Below are positions 15,001 to 25,855 of a stretch of DNA of 64,000 nt, one piece after another (position 1 is the first letter of the stretch; every line of letters begins with the position of its first letter). The stretch lies in the NCBI GenBank assembly GCA_031769625.1, contig JAUIMM010000737.1, forward strand, positions 1,463,501 through 1,527,500, written 5' to 3'. Source of the stretch: Taudactylus pleione. Lineage: Eukaryota; Chordata; Amphibia; Anura; Myobatrachidae. The notes below the pieces were generated by a model. The model did no database searches. It was not told the origin of the DNA and saw only the letters and a list, made by a program, of their open reading frames with translations. A program made the position numbers and the translations under genes.

Positions 15001-18000
15001 ATGGATGTATAAGAAGGATGGTGACATACATAGGAGGCCCTGTGACCTCTGCGTGTTAGGAGTACAGTAAGAAGCTATAGGTCAGTATTACATGGATGTA
15101 TAAGGAGGATGGTGACATACAGAGGAGGCCCTGTGACCTCTGAGTGTTAGGGGTACAGCAAGAAGCTATAGGTCATTATTACATGGATGTATAAGGAGGA
15201 TGGTGACATACATAGGAGGCCCTGGGACCTCTGAGTGTTAGGGGTACAGTAAGAAGCTATAGGTCAGTATTACATGGATGTATAAGGAGGATGGTGACAT
15301 ACAGAGGAGGCCCTGTGACCTCTGCGTGCTAGGAGTACAGTAAGAAGCTATAGGTCAGTATTACATGGATGTATAAGGAGTATGGTGACATACAGAGGAG
15401 GCCCTGTGACCTCTGTGTGTTAGGGGTACAGTAAGATGCTATAGGTCAGTATTACATGGATGTATAAGGAGGATGGTGACATACAGAGGAAGCCCTGTGA
15501 CCTCTGCGTGTTAGGGGTACAGTAAGAAGCTATAGGTCAGTATTACATGGATGTATAAGGAGGATGGTGACATACAGAGGAGGCCCTGTGACCTCTGCGT
15601 GTTAGGAGTACAGTAAGAAGCTATAGGTCAGTATTACATGGATGTATAAGGAGGGTGGTGACATACAGAGGAGGCCCTGTGACCTCTGCGTGTTAGGAGT
15701 ACAGTAAGAAGCTATAGGTCAGTATTACATGGATGTATAAGGAGGATGGTGACATACATAGGAGGCCCTGTGACCTCTGCGTGTTAGGGGTACAGTAAGA
15801 AGCTATAGATCAGTATTACATGGATGTATAAGGAGGATGGTGAAATACAGAAGAGGCCCTGTGACCTCTGCGTGTTAGGGGTACAGTATGAAGCTATAGG
15901 TCAGTATTACATGGATGTATAAGGAGGATGGTGACATACGTAGGAGGCCCTGTGACCTCTGCGTGTTAGGGGTACAGTAAGAAGCTATAGGTCAGTATTA
16001 CATGGATGTATAAGGAGGATGGTGACATACATAGGAGGCCCTGTGACCTCTGAGTGTTAGGGGTACAGTAAGAAGCTATAGGTCAGTATTACATGGATGT
16101 ATAAGGAGGATGGTGACATACAGAGGAGGCCCTGTGACCTCTGAGTGTTAGGGGTACAGTAAGAAGCTATAGTTCAGTATTACATGGATGTATAAGGAGA
16201 TGGTGACATACAGAGGAGGCCCTGTGACCTCTGCGTGTTAGGAGTACAGTAAGAAGCTATAGGTCAATATTACATGGATGTATAAGGAGGATGGTGACAT
16301 ACATAGGAGGCCCTGTGACCTCTGCGTGTTAGGAGTACAGTAAGAAGCTATAGGTCAGTATTACATGGATGTATAAGGAGGATGGTGACATACAGAGGAG
16401 GCCCTGTGACCTCTGAGTGTTAGGGGTACAGCAAGAAGCTATAGGTCAGTATTACATGGATGTATAAGGAGGATGGTGACATACATAGGAGGCCCTGTGA
16501 CCTCTGCATGTTAGGGGTACAGTATGAAGCTATAGGTCAGTATTACATGGATGTATAAGGAGATGGTGACATACAGAGGAGGCCCTGTGACCTCTGCGTG
16601 TTAGGGGTACAGTAAGAAGCTATAGGTCAATATTACATGGATGTATAAGGAGATGGTGACATACAGAGGAGGCCCAGTGACCTCTGCGTGCTAGGGGTAC
16701 AGTAAGAAGCTATAGGTCAGTATTACATGGATGTATAAGGAGGATGGTGACATACATAGGAGGCCCTGGGACCTCTGAGTGTTAGGGGTACAGTAAGAAG
16801 CTATAGGTTAGTATTACCTGGATGTATAAGGAGGATGGTGACATACAGAGGAGGCCCTGTGACCTCTGCGTGTTAGGAGTACAGAAAGAAGCTATAGGTC
16901 AGTATTACATGGATGTATAAGGAGTATGGTGACATACAGAGGAGACCCTGTGACCTCTGTGTGTTAGGGGTACAGTAAGAAGGTATAGGTCAGTATTACA
17001 TGGATGTATAAGGAGATGGTGACATAGAGAGGAGGCCCTGTGACCTCTGAGTGTTAGGAGTACAGTAAGAAGCTGTAGGTCAGTATTATATGGATGTATA
17101 AGGAGTATGGTGACATACAGAGGAGGCCCTGTGACCTCTGTGTGTTAGGGGTACAGTAAGAAGCTATAGGTCAGTATTACATGGATGTATAAGGAGGATG
17201 GTGACATACAGAGGAAGCCCTGTGACCTCTGCGTGTTAGGAGTACAGTAAGAAGCTATAGGTCAGTATTACATGGATGTATAAGGAGGATGGTGACATAC
17301 AGAGGAAGCCCTGTGACCTCTGCGTGTTAGGTGTACAGTAAGAAGCTATAGGTCAGTATTACATGGATGTATAAGGAGATGTGACATATAGAGGAGGCCC
17401 TGTGACCTCTGAGTGTTAGGGGTACAGTAAGAAGCTATAGGTCAGTATTACATGGATGTATAAGGAGGATGGTGACATACATAGGAGGCCCTGTGACCTC
17501 TGCGTGTTAGGAGTACAGTAAGAAGCTATAGGTCAGTATTACATGGATGTATAAGGAGGATGGTGACATACATAGGAGGCCCTGTGACCTCTGCGTGTTA
17601 GGAGTACAGTAAGAAGCTATAGGTCAGTATTACATGGATGTATAAGGAGGATGGTGACATACAGAGGAGGCCCTGTGACCTCTGCATGTTAGGAGTACAG
17701 TAAGAAGCTATAGGTCAGTATTACATGGATGTATAAGGAGGATGGTGACATACATAGGAGGCCATGTGACCTCTGAGTGTTAGGGGTACAGTAAGAAGCT
17801 ATAGGTCAGTATTACATGGATGTATAAGGAGGATGGTGACATACAGAGGAGGCCCTGTGACCTCTGCGTGTTAGGAGTACAGTAAGAAGCTATAGGTCAG
17901 TATTACATGGATGTATAAGGAGGATGGTGACATACAGAGGAAGCCCTGTGACCTCTGCGTGTTAGGGGTACAGTAAGAAGCTATAGGTCAGTATTACATG

Positions 18001-19046
18001 GATTTATAAGGAGGATGGTGACATACAGAAGAGGCCCTGTGACCTCTGCGTGTTAGGGGTACAGTAAGAAGCTATAGGTCAGTATTACATGGATGTATAA
18101 GGAGGATGGTGACATACAGAGGAGGCCCTGTGACCTCTGCGTGTTAAGAGTACAGTAAGAAGCTATAGGTCAGTATTACATGGATGTATAAGGAGGATGG
18201 TGACATACAGAGGAGGCCCTGTGACCTCTGAGTGTTAGGAGTACAGTAAGAAGCTATAGGTCAGTATTACATGGATGTATAAGGAGATGGTGACATACAG
18301 AGGAGGCCCTGTGACCTCTGCGTGTTAGGAGTACACTAAGAAGCTATAGGTCAGTATTACATGGATGTATAAGGAGGATGGTGACATACAGAGGAGGCCC
18401 TGTGACCTCTGCGTGTTAGGGGTACAGTAAGAAGCTATAGGTCAATATTACATGGATGTATAAGGAGGATGGTGACATACAGAGGAAGCCCTGTGACCTC
18501 TGCGTGTTAGGGGTACAGTAAGAAGCTATAGGTCAGTATTACATGGATGTATATGGAGATGTGACATATAGAGGAGGCCCTGTGACCTCTGCGTGTTTGG
18601 AGTACAGTAAGAAACTATAGGTCAGTATTACATGGATGTATAAGGAGGATGGTGACATACATAGGAGGCCCTGTGACCTCTGAGTGTTAGGGGTACAGTA
18701 AGAAGCTATAGTTCAGTATTACATGGATGTATAAGGAGGATGGTGACATACATAGGAGGCCCTGTGACCTCTGCGTGTTAGGAGTACAGTAAGAAGCTAT
18801 AGGTCAGTATTACATGGATGTATAAGGAGGATGGTGACATACATAGGAGGCCCTGTGACCTCAGCGTGTTAGGAGTACAGTAAGAAGCTATAGGTCAATA
18901 TTACATGGATGTTTAAGGAGGATGGTGACATACAGAGGAGGCCCTGTGACCTCTGCGTGTTAGGAGTACAGTAAGAAGCTATAGGTCAGTATTACATGGA
19001 TGTTTAAGGAGGATGGTGACATACAGAGGAGGCCCTGTGACCTCTG
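1..19046. repeat. 91-bp minisatellite, about 210 copies
   Basis: Tandem units begin GTGACCTCTGCGTGTTAGG and end GGAGGCCCT. The full unit is 91 bp; common shorter forms are 90 (GGAGATGG) and 89 bp (GGAGATGTGACATAT). The array is already in progress at position 1 and ends near 19046. Rare variants recur together at fixed spacing: CATCGG at 6605, 10674 and 13761, and ACGAAGG at 7131, 11200 and 14287, giving offsets of 4069 and 3087 bp. This shows large blocks were duplicated after the short unit had diversified. It lies in the intron that follows the EVKY exon. Confidence 0.98.
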
Positions 19047-20572
19047 TATGTTTTCCTATTGAACACTAAAGAATTAACACATTTTAAGCCTTAACTTCAG
19101 AACTGAGCAATTACACAGATATTATATACAGATGATTCTAGCCTCAATATGCCACGTGAGTGAGCTGACAGGTCCCATGATCCTCTGCTAGTGCCGGGTG
19201 ACTTTTTTGCCGAAAATGCATCTTAAGCTGCATACACAAATAGGACCAAGAGTGCTGTAAATTCCTACCATGTCATAATAATGCAATGTAACAGGCGGAA
19301 AAGTTTCGCCTATGAATCGGAGGCGGAAAAAAGTGCAGAATTGGGGTTTTGGGGTGCAACATTGCGGGAACCCCCTGCAGCCTTCAGACAGTCCCCCTAA
19401 AGGTATATAAATTGTATGGTGAACGTGGTCTCTAGGCTCTACCTTAGAAACTGATGAACCAATCTTGAAAATAAATCACTTAAAAGTACATATATACCGC
19501 TCCTATATGGTTATATTCATAAGTGATTTATTTTCAAGATTGGTTCATCAGTTTCTAAGGTAGCGCCTAGTGACCACGTTCACCCTACAATTTATATGCT
19601 TTATCACTAAGGTCCAGGGTAGACCTTGAACGTTTTCATAGGCTGCTCTCCATACATTAGTGCAGCGCAATTGTGTATCCCTAAACATATCCAACTATTA
19701 GTCCCCCAAAGGTAAACTGCGTCAAATTTTATTTAAAAAAACACTTTACACCCCAAAAAATGACTTTAAATTTGGGCGCGAAAAAAATGAATTAAAAACT
19801 AGCGAACTTGACTCTGGGGGGGTCCCCAAGTATGCCCCAGGTGTTTTTTTTATTGCAGGTGCCTGCGGCAGGTGGATTTTTCACGATTTTTTCAACTTCA
19901 CTTGAGCAACTTTTAAATATGCTGACCCCCATTTTGAAGTGCCCCAAATTTGCTGAGATAACTTATTTTCTGGAAAAAATACTCCTGAATACTATTCTGC
20001 ACCACGTATAGAAAAACGCTATTTAGCAGCTATTGAGCCCGTTTAAAAACACCAAATACCTTCAAGCAAGCCAAATCGGGGGGTACCATAGGTGAGTTTC
20101 GCCGAGGCCCGTTTTCGCGTACATTTAAATTGAATACGGGGTAAAGCGGGCACGCACGCGATACTTTTTCGCCTACAAAACAGGCGAAGTAGGCAGAAAG
20201 TCCGGGAGGCAGCTCGGCTCAAATTGAATAGGGCTCTTAGACGCGTTTTCGGCTAAAATGACACTAGCAGCGTCTCACAGGACCTGGCACGCCGAGAGGG
20301 CTGTTTAGCGAGACTGCAGGAAAGATGTATAAGGACACATCTGTACATATATTAGCATCACTGGTGTATTATACTGGTATTATCGGCACCCAATCTGCCT
20401 CCTTTCATATACTCTGGGCCCTATCCCAGTCACCCAGCATCCGCCACCACTAATGGACTCCTCTCCTAGCCTGTTAAAAAAGCATAGCAATCATTCATGA
20501 TATCCTAGGTTTGTGCTGCAGATGTAATAGACTTTGCTACCCAGGGCACTCGGTATAGCTGGCAGAGGATAT
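19047..20572. other. intron with repeat relics, no exon seen
   Basis: This is AT-rich single-copy-like DNA. It contains the inverted repeat at 19402-19600. GC-richer repeat-like sequence around 20090-20270 includes TTCGCCTACAAAACAGGCGAA and phrases such as AAATTGAATAGGG. I looked on the minus strand for the missing C-terminal alpha-2/delta exons and saw none. Confidence 0.6.
19402..19600. repeat. 80-bp inverted repeat (foldback/MITE relic)
   Basis: Left arm 19402-19482 and right arm 19521-19600 are near-exact reverse complements, separated by about 38 bases. The shared core includes CTTAGAAACTGATGAACC and its complement GGTTCATCAGTTTCTAAG, then AATAAATCACTTA. Mismatches are few, so the foldback is fairly young. 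I did not find clear target-site duplications and do not assign a superfamily. Confidence 0.85.
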
Positions 20573-20685
20573 ATTTGACTTCTTTGGCTTGTAATGAGAC
20601 GCGGGGGAAGTTGCTGCAGTCACAGAAAGAGTCGCTGACCAGGAGGAGGAGATTACTGTGCACTACCTGCTGCATCACAAACATC
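20573..20685 (-). CDS. cacna2d4: alpha-2/delta exon, SNLLLLVSD..EVKY segment
   Basis: The acceptor CTCTCCGCAG precedes G+ATG, which completes the lysine shared with the previous exon. The peptide runs MFVMQQVVHSNLLLLVSDSF, then CDCSNFP and ends AKEVKY. (F)V.QQ...SNLLLLV.D..CDCS and EVKY match the C-terminal region of alpha-2/delta-4. Homology stops exactly after EVKY, yet no usable GT donor is there: the next bases are ATATCCTCTG, seven of eight matching the U12 AT-AC donor ATATCCTT. I therefore end the exon at 20573. The remaining exons (glycosylated, cysteine-rich tail and GPI signal) were not found in the window. If the donor is wrong, the end could shift slightly. Confidence 0.88.
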
Positions 20686-21236
20686 CTGCGGAGAGATAAC
20701 ACAAACATGATGCAACGATGTCACAGACACATATAGAGGAATGTCATAGATTGCGAGTTTGCGAAAATCACATTTTTGGGGGGCGATTTCCAGGTGTGAT
20801 TGTAGTCGCCGTAATGTAAAAGAATGTGAGTACAGCCTAACTCTACATAATCTCGCCCCTACCGCTTTCAGCACGACACAATCCGTCCTCCAGATGTGCC
20901 TAATGTTAAACATACAGGTCACAGCATGTAATAGTGTGCGAGTTGTACACTAACTGGTAGAATAACTCGCTAATAGACGGAACTGAGGAACAGCGAGATA
21001 GCAGCTAATAATCAGAGCAAGGGACCTGCCGCAAACTGACCGAGCAGCACTGCCCCATTCATTGCGATGGAGAGTGGCCCGAGCAACATCTCCTCTGAGA
21101 AGGAGTATTCCCTGTGGATTGTGTGAGTAATAAATGGGTAAACAAGGGGGAGTGGGGGAATGTTCATTTAATAAAATATTCTTTTATATGGGGTTTGTGT
21201 ACAGTCTTTCTTTTAATATTTTTTTTTTACCGATGG

Positions 21237-21293
21237 ACTACAGGTTCCAGCAGGCCCTTGATGGCCGGGCATGCTGGCACTTGGGGTTCTAGC
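21237..21293. repeat. ACTACA..CCAGCA / TGCTGG..GGTTCT inverted relic
   Basis: ACTACAGGTTCCAGCA on the left pairs imperfectly with TGCTGGCACTTGGGGTTCTAG on the right. This resembles the widespread vertebrate repeat fragment ACTACAA.TCCCAGCATGC, which also matches the ZNF143 binding motif. Similar fragments occur at 42667-42683 and 63548-63570. Confidence 0.5.
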
Positions 21294-21449
21294 AGTTCTC
21301 CTGATTTATTTTTATAAATTACATTAACCATTATAGTATCTCCATAGCCACAGACACCAGGGGTATGGAGAAGAGTCCGTTATACCCCTGCTGGTCTCCC
21401 CTCTATGGTTCCATTGGCCCTAGCTGGTCAAGCCTAGTGCTGGTAAAAG

Positions 21450-21658
21450 GGGACACCATGTACATTCCCTCTAATTTGATCTATACCAGCCTAGACCCAA
21501 GCGCTAGAGTAGGGGCAGCCTATAGTGGGGGCCCCATGAACTTTCTTTCTGATTTGCCCTATACTAGCCTAGGCACAAGGGCTAGGGCTGGGGCCGCTTA
21601 GAGGGGAGACCCCATGCACTTTCCCCCCTGATTTGTTCTCTACCAGCCTAGACACAAG
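21450..21658. repeat. short tandem repeat, unit about 77-78 bp
   Basis: About 2.6 diverged copies are present. The marker CCATG(T/A/C)AC recurs at 21457, 21534 and 21612, each followed by a pyrimidine-rich stretch, TATAC(C/T)AGCCTAG.C and GGGC(A/T)G. No coding potential is apparent. Confidence 0.7.
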
Positions 21659-21706
21659 CAAGAACCATTCTGCTCATGCGCAAAATGAGTCCTGTGCATG
21701 TGCAGA

Positions 21707-23334
21707 CAGGGATGTCTTAACAGCAGTGTGGGCCCTGGGCAAAGCAATGCACTGGGGCCCCTACCCACCCATTGTGCCCCCAGTAGTAAGCCACTTATAT
21801 AGTGCCCCCAATAGTAGTCCCCCCCATGCAGTGCCCCCAATAGTGGTACAGTGCCCTTTAAATAGTGGCCCCAGCTGTAGTCCCCCCTTATGCAGTACCT
21901 CCAGTATTGCCCTTTATATAGAGCCCCCAGTAGTGGTCCCCGGATGCAGTGCCCCTAGTGGTAGCCCCCCCCTATGCAGTACCCCCAGTATTGCCCTTTA
22001 TATAGAGCCCCCAGTAGTGGTCCCTCGATGCAGTGCCCCCAGTGGTAGTCCCCCCCCTATGCAGTGCCCCTAGTAGTAATCCCCTCCCCTTGTAGTAGTC
22101 CCCTTGTAGTGCCCCTAGTTGTAGTTTCCCCCATGCAGTGCCCCCAGTAGTCACACACGTAATAAAAATAAATAAAAAAACACCTGAATCCCCGCTCCTG
22201 CTACTCCGTCCGTCCTACCGCGCCGGCCAGCTCTGCATTATGGCAGAGACGTCATGATGTCTCTCCCATTACCCACTGTGTGAGCCGGAAGATGGAGCTC
22301 ATAACTGAGCTCCAGCCCGGCTCCGGCAGTGGGCGCAGCAGCCAATGACAGACTCTCATTGGCTGCTAATTAAAACAAACGCACAGCTGCCGGCGGCTGT
22401 GTGTTTGTCACTGTGTAGTGCTGACCAAACTCCGTCCAGTCAGCGCTAGACGCGCGGTGCAGGTGTGTCGCAGAGACACAGTCTGCCCGCGGGCCGCATG
22501 GTCGCAGCCGAGGCGCCCTCCACTATGTGGCGCCCTACTCGGCTGCGTACCATGCGTAACTGGGGAAGAGGGAGGTCGCTCGTCACGGGGGGGAGGCCCT
22601 GCGGATCAGACACAGGGCCCGATTCAGAGCCGCTCGTAAGCAACCGCTTGTTCGCTCCGAGCGATGTTCGCACATCTGCGCATGCGTATTGGTCGTAATG
22701 CGCATGCGCCAACCAGTCATTGCGGTCGGAAATCGTGTGTTCGCTACATAGCGAGTGCCTGCTACTTTGAGTGACAGAATGAGGCGTATGTGGGTGGTAA
22801 CAGGGGAAGGTGCTTGAAAACGGGGAGTGGAGATCCGAATGGAGGCGTGCCAAACGGTCAAAACGGGAGTTTTATGGGTGTGCATAATTAACAAAGCAGC
22901 GCCATCGACCAAGTCACTTGGTTGTTTCTTAGCGTGAACTGTTCGCATGATTGCGGTAGGAAAATTCAACCGCAAGCACTGCGAGCAGTTCAGACGCCTT
23001 TCGATGTACTCGATTAATCTAATAAATAGCGGAGATGACGTGTGATGCGAACGGCCAGGGGGCGTCTTTACAAAACAGCGAGCGCATGTTTCGTTCGCTC
23101 GCTCAGACATAGAGGTGTCAACAGACCGCAAAGAGCGAGCGCTCAATTTAAATATCCGGACCCTTTTTCCGAACGAGCGAGCGCAAATAGAGTCCGGCTT
23201 TGAATCAGGCCCACAGTCCTTTAAAAAAAAACATAATTTACTAACTGGCACCGGCTGCAGGGGACTGGAGGGCCCCTTGAAGCTTCGGGCCCTTGGGCAG
23301 CTGCCCTAAAAGCCCAATGGAAGAGACGACCCTG
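21707..23334. mobile_element. non-autonomous hAT-like DNA transposon
   Basis: The element is bounded by CAGGGATGTCTTAACAGC on the left and, read inward from the right end, CAGGGTCGTCTCTTCC. It is flanked on both sides by the identical 8-mer TGTGCAGA (21699-21706 and 23335-23342), the hAT hallmark. No transposase frame is visible. The left half (21765-22150) is a degenerate tandem of CCCCCAGTAGT and CCTTTATATAGAG blocks. A second MITE is inserted at 22615-23212, so the host without it is about 1.03 kb. Confidence 0.85.
22615..23212. mobile_element. GGGCC-end MITE, copy inside the hAT element
   Basis: The ends GGGCCCGATTCAGAGCC and GGCTTTGAATCAGGCCC are inverted repeats flanked by a 3-bp duplication ACA. 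The interior shares landmarks with the copies at 58598-59197 and 61843-62449: TTTGAGTGACAGA, GTGGTAACA, AACGGG.AGTGG, GCATAATTA and TTGGTTGTTT. A central hairpin pairs TTGCGGTAGG with CAACCGCAA. No protein is encoded. The 3-bp duplication excludes hAT and Tc1 and suggests a Harbinger- or Zator-like source, which I cannot settle. Confidence 0.82.
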
Positions 23335-23687
23335 TGTGCAGACCCTAACACATCGGAGATATGTGCTAACCATTCCCTGAATCCAGCCCAGTTTGCTGTG
23401 AGAGGTGAGAGAGGGGAGAGAATGACCCTTGGGTTTCTGACAGCTATTATCAGATAAGACAGCGCAGGTATAGAGCTGCCTCATCTATACAGATGTACTG
23501 AGTGTCACATGTGTTACTATTATTTCTAGAATGTTTCATATTATATTATCCTGACAGTGATTCTCTCTGTCATAGTTTTATTAGTTTATCTGACACATTA
23601 GAGAAAATTGCTAATAAAACTGTAGTGCCACTGACTGCCACAAGAGGGCGTCTGAGACTGCTGAATATATATATCTTTATATATTAT

Positions 23688-24236
23688 GGCCCTCATTCAG
23701 AGCCGTACGCTCTGAGCAGAGCGCACGCTCTGAATGAGGGCCGGCCTCCATGAAAATGGAGCGTCCTCCTGGACGCTCGTATAGCTGTGGGTCACCACCC
23801 ACAGGCTATACGAGCGCGCAGTTTGATGGCCGCGATGGTCGTGACCATCGCGACCATCGAAACTGCGAGCCGGAGCCTGCGGTTGAGGTTTTCAACCGCA
23901 AGCTCCGGAGTGATTTTGGCTCTATCAGAGCCAAAATCACTCCCACTGACATCACTAGTGATGTCAGTGGGCCGGCTTCTGACGGGAGGCGTTCCCGTGG
24001 GAACGCCCCCGTCAGGGAGGCACGCCCCCGGCACGCCTACCAAAGGGGGCGTGCTGTCAATCAACATCGACAGCACGCCCCCTTTGATCAGACACAACGA
24101 GCGAAGGACTTTCCTTCGCTCGTCGCGTCTGGCACATGCGCACGACGGAGCTCCCTCCGTCGTGCGCATGCTCAGTCCAGAACATCGACTCACTTGCGAG
24201 CGGACAGCCGCTCGCGAGTGGGTCTGAATCAGGCCC
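23688..24236. mobile_element. multi-hairpin MITE, copy 1
   Basis: The ends GGCCCTCATTCAG and CTGAATCAGGCC are flanked by a 3-bp duplication TAT. The interior is a chain of about 13 adjoining hairpins: 23688-23742, 23746-23761, 23761-23776, 23774-23816, 23817-23867, 23870-23908, 23909-23941, 23942-23971 (a perfect 30-base palindrome), 23979-24015, 24041-24086, 24097-24123, 24135-24170 and 24188-24222. Most stems are perfect over 12-17 bp with loops of 0-10 bases. Its apparent open frames on both strands are a by-product of GC-rich palindromes. Its ends place it with the GGGCC MITE family. Confidence 0.85.
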
Positions 24237-24384
24237 TATATTAGTATATTGTTACATCATTGCATATGGGATCTGTGATACGATCACATTACTATGTAAT
24301 GCCTTTCCAATACATGTACAACTCTATAGATTAGTATGTTTAATACGGACCAAATAGACTATTTTGCAGGATATTACTTACACT

Positions 24385-24894
24385 GGGCCTGATTCAGTAG
24401 CGATCGCAACTGCGATTACGCACACAGTCGTCCAATTGTTGCTTAATGCGTATTCATCACAGTGCGTTCGTGTGTGTGAGTAAGCATTGTGATCAGCTCT
24501 GCAGATAGATAGCGTTCACAATGCGAGTGACGTCAGGTCAGCGTTTGGGGGTGTCGACGGGGGAGTGGTTGTAGAAACGCAGGCGTGCCACTCTGTTTGA
24601 CTGCCGTTACATGGGCGTGCATAAATTAGCCACTGTGGCAGTATATGCAGCTTGTGTGCTCGCTGTGTGCGACGGTATACTCAGTTCAATTTCTGAGTAA
24701 GGTCAGACCTGTTACTATTGCACGTGAGGCTCCGATGTTAGTCGATGTTACCGATGGCTTTGCGGACTTGCTAAGGATTACGGATGTGGGCGTCTCTATA
24801 CTTGCTTAGGGCGTCTGCATACTGACATTGCCATTGCAGACATTAGCATATGTTTGGTGTGTAATACAGCTGCGATCCTTGCTGAATCCGGCCC
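24385..24894. mobile_element. GGGCC-end MITE, diverged copy
   Basis: The element starts GGGCCTGATTCAGTAGCGAT and ends GCTGAATCCGGCCC, flanked by a 3-bp duplication ACT. Internal matches to the family include GGGGGAGTGGTTGT, AACGCAGGCGTGCC, CATGGGCGTGCATAA and CCGATGTTAGTCGATG. It is more diverged and about 90 bp shorter than the others. Confidence 0.78.
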
Positions 24895-25246
24895 ACTGCG
24901 CACAGACACCCTGCATTTTCCTGCTCAGAGATAAGATGAGTTATAAAACCATTGTAAGGTGCATGTATAACGTTACATTAACCCATTCATGTCCAGATGA
25001 TTATCCACCCTTTGTCTCCCGTTCTTTATTGATTAACATGCACAGGTGACTGTAATATTGCTGATAGAGCTACTGTACATTCCTGTAGAATAGTGGAATA
25101 AATATCGATTTTTTTTATTTTATGTACATTGGGGGAAATAACTCTTTCCCTAGTTATACAATGTGCTGTCAGAATAATAATATTACAGTGCGATCGGCTT
25201 GTTCTCCAGAGATTGACAGGCAGGGACCATTTGTGGGCGGCAATGG

Positions 25247-25247
<1 letters not shown>
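24895..25247. other. intronic DNA, nothing recognised
   Basis: Unique-looking, mildly AT-rich sequence leads into the TG repeat. I see no exon with convincing splice sites on the minus strand and no transposon ends. Confidence 0.5.
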
Positions 25248-25301
<54 letters not shown>

Positions 25302-25392
25302 ATATGTATGTGTGTGTGTATATGTGTGTATATGTGTGTGTGTATGTGTGTGTATGTGTGTATATATGTGTGTGTGTGTGTATGTGTGTATA

Positions 25393-25423
<31 letters not shown>

Positions 25424-25464
25424 ATATGTATGTGTGTGTATATGTGTGTGTGTATGTGTATATG

Positions 25465-25499
<35 letters not shown>

Positions 25500-25562
25500 A
25501 TGTGTGTGTGTGTATATGTGTGTGTGTTTGTGTGTGGGGGGGGGGGGGGGGGGGAGGGGGGG
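25242..25562. repeat. (TG)n/(TATATG) microsatellite ending in a G run
   Basis: About 290 bases of TG are interrupted regularly by TATATG, then a run of about 18 G, an A and six G. The alternating purine-pyrimidine tract is prone to Z-DNA. An A run follows at 25610-25622. All long frames here (CVCVYVCV and similar) are repeat artefacts. Confidence 0.97.
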
Positions 25563-25855
25563 TGGTGACTGAATTGCAGGCAGGAACCGTCTATGATTCC
25601 GTTTGCTGTAAAAAAAAAAAAAGGCTCCAGCGCCTCAGTTACGGAGCCATTATGCGTGACCATGGGGTTACTCAGAATTTTGATAATCGAGTAATCTGCG
25701 CATGATTTGCTTAGCCACTGGTGGGCGTCTCAATACATTCGTATATTTTTGCACAGTGACTGCGTACACATTCGTAACACATCAGACCCTCAATAACGAA
25801 AAAATGATACTGTAACTATATTTCCTGCTCTTATCTGTTATCCATGTTACTGCCG

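Noticed and set aside
1..19046. CRISPR array
   Set aside because: The 91-bp units are contiguous and nearly identical over their full length, with no unique spacers, and the context is a vertebrate gene.
1..19046. Centromeric satellite
   Set aside because: The array lies in an intron of a gene with intact exons and is one of several unrelated arrays; no CENP-B-like box was seen. It could still be shared with other loci, which cannot be checked here.
1..19046. CCCCTAAC followed by ACGCAG on the sense strand of each 91-bp unit as a U12 branch site and acceptor
   Set aside because: The branch-to-acceptor distance would be too short, the word differs from TCCTTAAC, and splicing into a satellite unit would not continue the channel protein. 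Noted only because the preceding donor looks U12-like.
21633..22073. 146-residue proline/serine-rich frame
   Set aside because: It is a translation of the degenerate CCCCCAGTAGT repeats in the hAT-like element.
22583..23251. 222-residue minus-strand open frame
   Set aside because: It coincides with the GGGCC-end MITE nested in the hAT element. Other copies of the MITE do not keep the frame, and no domain is seen.
23750..24244. Open frames on both strands (up to 164 residues) in the GC-rich region
   Set aside because: They fall inside the multi-hairpin MITE, where palindromes keep both strands open. No domain is recognisable.
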